From Alphaproteobacteria bacterium (GTDB lineage Bacteria > Pseudomonadota > Alphaproteobacteria > Sphingomonadales > Sphingomonadaceae): a stretch of DNA of 26,699 bases. The translations under genes and the position numbers were made by a program. Shown here one piece after another: positions 22,541 through 26,699 of the stretch (the first letter of the stretch is position 1; each line of letters opens with the position of its first letter). The notes under the pieces were generated by a model. It had not been told where the DNA came from, made no database searches, and saw nothing but the letters and a program-made list of their open reading frames with translations. The stretch covers positions 1 through 26,699 of the forward strand of contig VBAE01000207.1 in the NCBI GenBank assembly GCA_005882415.1, given 5' to 3'.

Positions 22541-22883
22541 TACGCTTCGGCGGGGGCCCTCCGGAGCGGGTGACGCTGGATACCTGGCACCGCACGCCTT
22601 CCGCGAAGATGGCGCTGTGGTGGTCGAGCTCGCCTAGCGGGGAGGCTTCGAAGCCCAAGGTCCTGGCGTTGCGCAGGGTGGGGCAGGGGCCCATCAGGAG
22701 GACGTGATACCAATGGCCGCCGACGCCGCGGATGAAGAGGGCTTCTTCGCCGTCCGCGCGCCAGTCGATGATTCCGTTGGAGGCGACGAAGGGGATGGAC
22801 GTCTCCCCGCGCGCATTGCCGGCGGCGCCGGCGGTGCAGGCGGCGAGGGCGCACAGGCTTAAAGGAAGCAGTTTGCGGATCAT
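22533..22883 (-). CDS. DUF6491-like small lipoprotein
   Basis: From ATG 22883 the protein is 116 residues. A signal peptide ends in a lipobox-like LAAC, giving a predicted lipoprotein. The body reads 'SIPFVASNGIIDWRADGEEALFIRGVGGHWYHVLLMGPC' and then 'SPLGELDHHSAIFAEGVRCQVSSV'. This pattern of 'WRADG..ALFI....WY...L..PC' with a late Cys matches small proteobacterial proteins annotated DUF6491, which have no known function. The two Cys may form a disulfide. AGAGGTG lies six bases before ATG; GTG 22892 is an alternative. The Lys/Arg/Pro-rich end (GGPPPKRKQ) abuts the foreign-looking islet and may be an altered tail. It lies 54 bases after the response regulator gene on the same strand. Confidence 0.75.
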   Translation of the reverse strand: MIRKLLPLSLCALAACTAGAAGNARGETSIPFVASNGIIDWRADGEEALFIRGVGGHWYHVLLMGPCPTLRNARTLGFEASPLGELDHHSAIFAEGVRCQVSSVTRSGGPPPKRKQ

Positions 22884-22937
22884 GTCTTTCACCTCTTGCC
22901 GCCGATGTAGGGGCGGCGAGGCGGGGCTGCCAGAGCG

Positions 22938-23702
22938 TCAGGCGATGCCGAGCGCGTCCTTCATCCCGGCGATATAGCTCGGGCCGACCTGGACCGAAGT
23001 GCCGTCGGTGAGCTTCAGCACCAGCCGGCGGCCGGTGCGGTTCACCTCGGCGACCCGGTCCGGGCGTACGAAGGCGGAGCGATGGGCGCGGACCAACGGC
23101 CCGCCGGCGAGCCGTTCCTCGAGCGCGGCCATGGTGATGCGGAGCAGATAGCTCCTGACCTCGGTGTGGAGGAGGACATAGTCGCGCGCCGCCTCGATCC
23201 AGTCGATGCTGTCGATCGGAACGCGGGTCTGGCCGCGTGTGTCGGGGACCCAGAAGTCGAGCTCGTCGGACGCCGAGGCCTTGCCGGCGCGGAGCTCGGC
23301 GACCTGGGCCTCGAGCTCGCCCGCCCGCTCGGCCTGCTCGCGAAGGCGGCGGCGGTGGCCGGCGCGCTCGATCGCCTGGCGGAGCCGGTCGAAGCGGATC
23401 GGCTTCAACAAATAATCGGCGGCGTCGATCTCGAACGCGTCGGGGGCATAATGTTCGTGGGCGGTGACGAAGACGAGCTCGGGCTTGGGATCGACGTCGA
23501 TCGAGGCTGCGGTCCTGAGGCCGCTCTTGCCGGGCATCTGGATGTCGAGAATGACGATGTCGGGGCGGTGCTCGGCGATCAGGCGGAGGGCCTCGTCGCC
23601 GTCATTGGCTTCGCCGACGACCTCGACCCCGGCGATGTCCGCGAAGAAGGTGCGCAGCCGGTCGAGCGCCAGCTGTTCATCGTCGACCAACAATACGCGC
23701 AT
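22938..23702 (-). CDS. LytTR family DNA-binding response regulator
   Basis: From ATG 23702 the protein is 254 residues. The receiver domain (about 1-120) has acidic D7-D8, phospho-acceptor D53 in 'VILDIQMPG', the 'VFVTAHEHYA' Thr and 'YLLKPI' Lys. A charged, coiled-coil-like linker follows. A LytTR DNA-binding domain (about 150-250) includes 'IDWIEAARDYVLLHT', 'LVRAHRSAFVRPDRV' and 'LTDGTSVQVGPSY'. It is a cytoplasmic transcription factor that binds DNA after phosphorylation by its partner kinase. GTG 23708 is an alternative start two codons earlier. The kinase gene is directly upstream on the same strand, 78 bases away. Targets are unknown; the adjacent lipoprotein gene may be one. Confidence 0.92.
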   Translation of the reverse strand: MRVLLVDDEQLALDRLRTFFADIAGVEVVGEANDGDEALRLIAEHRPDIVILDIQMPGKSGLRTAASIDVDPKPELVFVTAHEHYAPDAFEIDAADYLLKPIRFDRLRQAIERAGHRRRLREQAERAGELEAQVAELRAGKASASDELDFWVPDTRGQTRVPIDSIDWIEAARDYVLLHTEVRSYLLRITMAALEERLAGGPLVRAHRSAFVRPDRVAEVNRTGRRLVLKLTDGTSVQVGPSYIAGMKDALGIA

Positions 23703-23780
23703 CGCCACCCCACTGGACCGACATCGTTGCGGCAGGGTCTTTTCCCCCTGCCTCCTCGCCCATTCTTATCGCGGCGGGGT

Positions 23781-24887
23781 TTAACTGGCTAGCGGGTGCT
23801 GTTTTTCATGAGTGGCGTCGGCCGGGACGGGAATGCAGAGGCGGGCGCAGAAGTGGCGCTCCTCCATTTCGGTGGCGAGGCTCGCGGCCTCGCCATAGAC
23901 CGCCATCAGCCGCTGGCGGACGTTGGCGAGGCCGACCCCGGCGCGGCGCGGCGCCTCCTGCTCGTCGAAGGGGACGCGGTCGTTGCGGACGGTGACGCAG
24001 AGGGTGCCGCCCTCGATCCCCGCTTCGATCGCGATCTTTACCGGCTGCTTGGAATGGGCGACCCCGTGCTTCACGGCGTTTTCGACCAGCGGCTGGATCA
24101 GGAAGACCGGCACCCGCACCTCGCCCGCGTCGGGATCGCAGTCCATCTCGACGACCAGCTTGCTCCCGAAGCGGGTCGATTCGATGTCGAGATAGTCGTC
24201 GAGCAAAGCCAGCTCCTCGTCGAGCGGGATGAGGTCGCCGGGCTCGTAAGCGAGCGAGGCGCGCAGGAAGCCCGAGAGCTTCTCGGTCATATGCTCGGCA
24301 TCTTCGTTGCGCCTCGTGACGATCAAGGCCGAGATCGAGTTCAGCGCATTGAACAGGAAATGCGGGTTGAGCTGGTAGCGCAGAGCCGCGAGCTGGGCCT
24401 GCTGGGCGGTCGATTCGGCGTCGGTCAGCTGGCGCTCGCGAAGGCTGTTCCAGCGGCGCGAGAAGGTGAGCTGGAACAGCCCCATGTTGATGGTGAAGAT
24501 GCACAGATAGCGAAACAGCGAGCCGTAGCTGCGCTGGATGTTGCGCGGCATGTCCTGCCACGACATGTCGAGATTGTTCGCCACCCAGCCGGTGAAGGCG
24601 AAGTCGAAGCCGGTCTGGAACATCGCGGTCAGAGCGATCGCGCCGCCGAGCACCACCGCCCGCATCGTCGCCGGCCATTCCAGGGTCGCGCGGAACAGGG
24701 CGAACAGGCCCAGGCCGAGGGCCATGCTGAGCAGCACCGTCGAGGAATCGATCAGGATGGAGTCGAAGCTGTGCCCGATATGGCGCTCGATGATCAGCGG
24801 CAGGAAGATGAGGAGAACGAAGGCCCAGAGGGCCACGGTCTGGATCATCGCCTCGCGCCACGAGACGGTGGAAGTCATTCTAGGCAT
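23781..24887 (-). CDS. LytS/YehU-type sensor histidine kinase
   Basis: From ATG 24887 the protein is 368 residues. Four hydrophobic segments (about 15-33, 43-66, 75-97 and 121-142) precede a His_kinase domain with 'LRYQLNPHFLFNALNSI' (phospho-acceptor His176). The ATPase domain shows the N box 'IQPLVENAVKHGV' and 'GVGLANVRQRL'. There is no extracellular sensor domain of size, so sensing is probably through the membrane part. It should phosphorylate the LytTR regulator encoded downstream. A longer frame upstream (to 25112) has poor composition; ATG 24878 is another candidate start. Neither start has a clear ribosome binding site. Confidence 0.9.
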   Translation of the reverse strand: MPRMTSTVSWREAMIQTVALWAFVLLIFLPLIIERHIGHSFDSILIDSSTVLLSMALGLGLFALFRATLEWPATMRAVVLGGAIALTAMFQTGFDFAFTGWVANNLDMSWQDMPRNIQRSYGSLFRYLCIFTINMGLFQLTFSRRWNSLRERQLTDAESTAQQAQLAALRYQLNPHFLFNALNSISALIVTRRNEDAEHMTEKLSGFLRASLAYEPGDLIPLDEELALLDDYLDIESTRFGSKLVVEMDCDPDAGEVRVPVFLIQPLVENAVKHGVAHSKQPVKIAIEAGIEGGTLCVTVRNDRVPFDEQEAPRRAGVGLANVRQRLMAVYGEAASLATEMEERHFCARLCIPVPADATHEKQHPLAS

Positions 24888-25213
24888 GCAAAGGACCGCA
24901 CAACCCCGGTTGGAGAGCGCGGGACTGTGCCCCAAGCGGGGGAGACTGTCACGAAGCATAAGCATGTGTCGGGGCGGTTCTGGCGGGTGTGAAAGCGCTC
25001 CGCCAGCGGTCTGTGCCCAACCCGCCGGCCCCTGCGACCAAGAGGGGCGGCAGCGGCAGGACGGTGCTCCTGAGCGACGAGTAGCTTTTTGAAATCCGAT
25101 TCGTCGCCGCAAACGCCGTGGCCCGATTCCCGGCCCGGACTAGTGGCCCGTCCCCAACGTCAACCATGTCCAAGACACGCGCCGCTCAAGCGCGGGAATG
25201 AGGGGAATTCAAA
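24888..25213. other. Intergenic region between divergent kinase and RTX protein genes
   Basis: These 326 bases hold no gene I can support. Two hairpins are visible: CTGGCGG/CCGCCAG (24980-24986/25000-25006) and GCGACGA/TCGTCGC (25074-25080/25101-25107). The latter loops out an AT-rich AGCTTTTTGAAATC stretch. Promoters for both flanking genes should lie here, but none stands out. GAGGGG at 25200-25205 is the ribosome site for the rightward gene. Confidence 0.5.
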
Positions 25214-26699
25214 GTGGCCAACCAGACCTACAGCTTCGCCAGCGTCGCCGGCTCGACGATCGATTTCGATCTCGCCACCGACATCCTCTCCTTCGCTTCC
25301 GGCTCGGCCTCCAGCATCCGCCTGCAGCAGAACGGCGCCGACGTTATCGTCAGCCTCGGCCTCGACAGCGCCGCCCTGCACAACGCGACCATCGACAAGC
25401 TGCGCTCGGGCGCTCTGACCTTCGCCGACGGAAGCGTCGTGCTGGTCGGCGACGGCCTCGCCACCAACGGCAACGACAGCAGCGCCAACATTCTCACCGG
25501 CGGCAGCGGCAACGACTATCTCTCCGGCCTCGGCGGCAACGACACTCTGAACGGCGGCGCGGGCAACGACACCATCCTCACCGGCAGCGGCACCGACACC
25601 GTCAATGCCGGCGACGGCGACGACGCGCTCGTCGCCGATTCCAGCCTGTCGAGCGCCAGCCGCTTCGACGGCGGCGCGGGCGCGGACCGGCTGAAGCTCG
25701 ATGGCAATTATTCGGGCGGCGTGACCTTCGTCGACGGCACGGTGAAGAATATCGAGCAGATCGACCTCGCCGAGGACGGCACGGCGGTGGCCCGCACCTA
25801 CCGCCTCACTACGCATGAGACGACCGTCGCCGACGGCGCGATCCTCACCGTCGACGGCTCCGCCCTCACTAACGACAATGTCAATTTCGACGGCGGCGCC
25901 GAGACCGGCACCGGCCGCTATTTCGTCACCGGCGGCGGCGCCAATGATCTCATCAAGGGCGGCGCGGGCGCCGACATGCTGAGCGCGACAGCACCCCCAA
26001 TTCGCCCGATCTCATCACCGACTTCGAGGGCGCGGGCGTGGCCGGCGGCGATCGGATCGACCTTCCCGTCCCGAACGGCGGCAAGCCGCTCGCCTTCGCC
26101 GGCTTCCAGGCCTGCACCATCGGCGGCGCGGGCCAGCAGTTCGGAACGGCCGGCGACGGCTATGCCGACGTCATCTGGGACCAGCAGAACGGCCGCACCC
26201 GGATCGCGGTCGACGTCAACGACGACGGCCTTCTGACCGACATCGACCAGGTCATCCTGCTCGACGGGCTGAAGACGATCCAGGCCGACGACTTCAACGA
26301 CGTGATGACTGTGGTCCGCGGCACGACCGGTGCCGACACCGTCATCGGCGGCAATAATGGCGAGACCTTCAACACGCTCGGCGGCAACGACATCATCGAC
26401 GCCCGCGGCGGCAACGACATCGTCAACGGCGGCGCCGGCAACGACGTCATCGACGGCGGCCTCGGCAGCGACACGCTGAACGGCGAAGGCGACGACGACA
26501 CCATCCACGGCAATGACGACGGCGACACGATCAGCGGCGGCGACGGCAACGACACGCTGTTCGGCGACGCCGGAACCGACAATCTCCATGGCAATAACGG
26601 GGTCGATTCGATCGACGGCGGCGCGGGCGGCGACACGGTCGACGGCGATTCGGGCGCGGACGTTCTCCACGGCGGCGCCGACAACGACACGGTGCGCGG
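25214..26699 (+). pseudogene. RTX-type calcium-binding secreted protein, frameshifted and partial
   Basis: The GTG start at 25214 follows GAGGGG by eight bases. The first frame encodes MANQTYSFASVAGSTIDFDL, then RTX nonapeptides at about residues 96-138 (GGSGNDYLS, GLGGNDTLN, GGAGNDTIL and so on) and more near 151-160 and 246-256. After 'GGAGADMLS' (about 25984) the sense turns to a low-complexity shadow. Homologous sequence instead continues in the -1 frame from 25987: DSTPNSPDLITDFEGAG, 'GGDRIDLPVPNGGKPLAF', then about a dozen RTX repeats from 26347 to the window end. In that frame no stop appears. One missing G, or a longer deletion not divisible by three, would explain it. RTX proteins bind Ca2+ outside the cell and are exported by type I secretion through a C-terminal signal, not seen here. 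Confidence 0.75.

Noticed and set aside
22398..22637. Rightward frame of 79 codons across the islet edge
   Set aside because: Ser/Ala-rich composition, no ribosome site, no family resemblance. It overlaps both the DUF6491 gene and the leftward remnant, whose GTGA coupling makes the leftward reading more credible.
24888..25112. N-terminal extension of the histidine kinase frame to 25112
   Set aside because: The extra residues are Arg/Pro/Ser-rich and unlike the family, which begins shortly before the first membrane segment.
26347..26699. Tandem GGCGGCxxCGAC repeats considered as a DNA satellite or CRISPR
   Set aside because: They are simply the coding of RTX nonapeptide repeats (GGxGxDxLx).

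Overview
The window looks like chromosomal DNA of a GC-rich alphaproteobacterium, most likely a sphingomonad (Sphingomonadaceae or a close relative). The pointers are two large TonB-dependent receptors ending in Phe, a tryptophan-halogenase-type flavoprotein, several dispersed hairpin repeats of a kind I associate with sphingomonad genomes, and dense coding with strong codon bias. This placement is inference; no rRNA or other marker gene is present.

Layout. 1-2145: end of a flavin-dependent tryptophan halogenase gene, then a zeta-class GST (maleylacetoacetate isomerase type) and a class II aldolase/adducin protein, all rightward and tightly packed. 2151-2553: a small DUF559 nuclease gene inside 11-bp inverted repeats and preceded by a double-hairpin repeat. 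2565-3839: a leftward MFS transporter. 3853-4160: a non-coding, multi-branched inverted-repeat element. 4160-7392: leftward alpha/beta hydrolase and TonB-dependent receptor genes, divergent from 7550-9711, a TetR regulator overlapping an acyl-CoA ligase gene; a palindrome lies between the two arms. This resembles an uptake, hydrolysis and CoA-activation module.

9774-18471: a neighbourhood dominated by nucleotide, nucleoside and base metabolism. It holds AMP nucleosidase, a lipoprotein 5'-nucleotidase, cytidine deaminase, a NupC-type nucleoside transporter, a LOG-family phosphoribohydrolase, an adenosine kinase-like PfkB protein and a queuosine-precursor (VUT/YhhQ) transporter. An isopenicillin N synthase-like dioxygenase sits in the same leftward run as NupC. 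Three different repeat clusters occupy the gaps (11240-11384, 13641-13803, 16633-16741).

18595-21153: a second, unrelated TonB-dependent receptor with a clear intrinsic terminator. 21217 to about 22540: an AT-richer islet with a DUF433/PIN-like toxin-antitoxin pair of VapBC45 type. The toxin frame has no usable start codon upstream of its first catalytic Asp, and the antitoxin is preceded by the tail of an apparently truncated gene. 22533-24887: a DUF6491-like lipoprotein and a LytTR response regulator/LytS-type kinase pair. 25214-26699: an RTX-type calcium-binding secreted protein gene, broken by an apparent frameshift near 25985 and running off the window.

No tRNA, rRNA, CRISPR array, intact insertion sequence or phage gene was recognised. 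The observations most worth following up are the DUF559/repeat association, the multi-branched element at 3853-4160, the damaged toxin-antitoxin islet, and the dioxygenase embedded among nucleoside-salvage genes.
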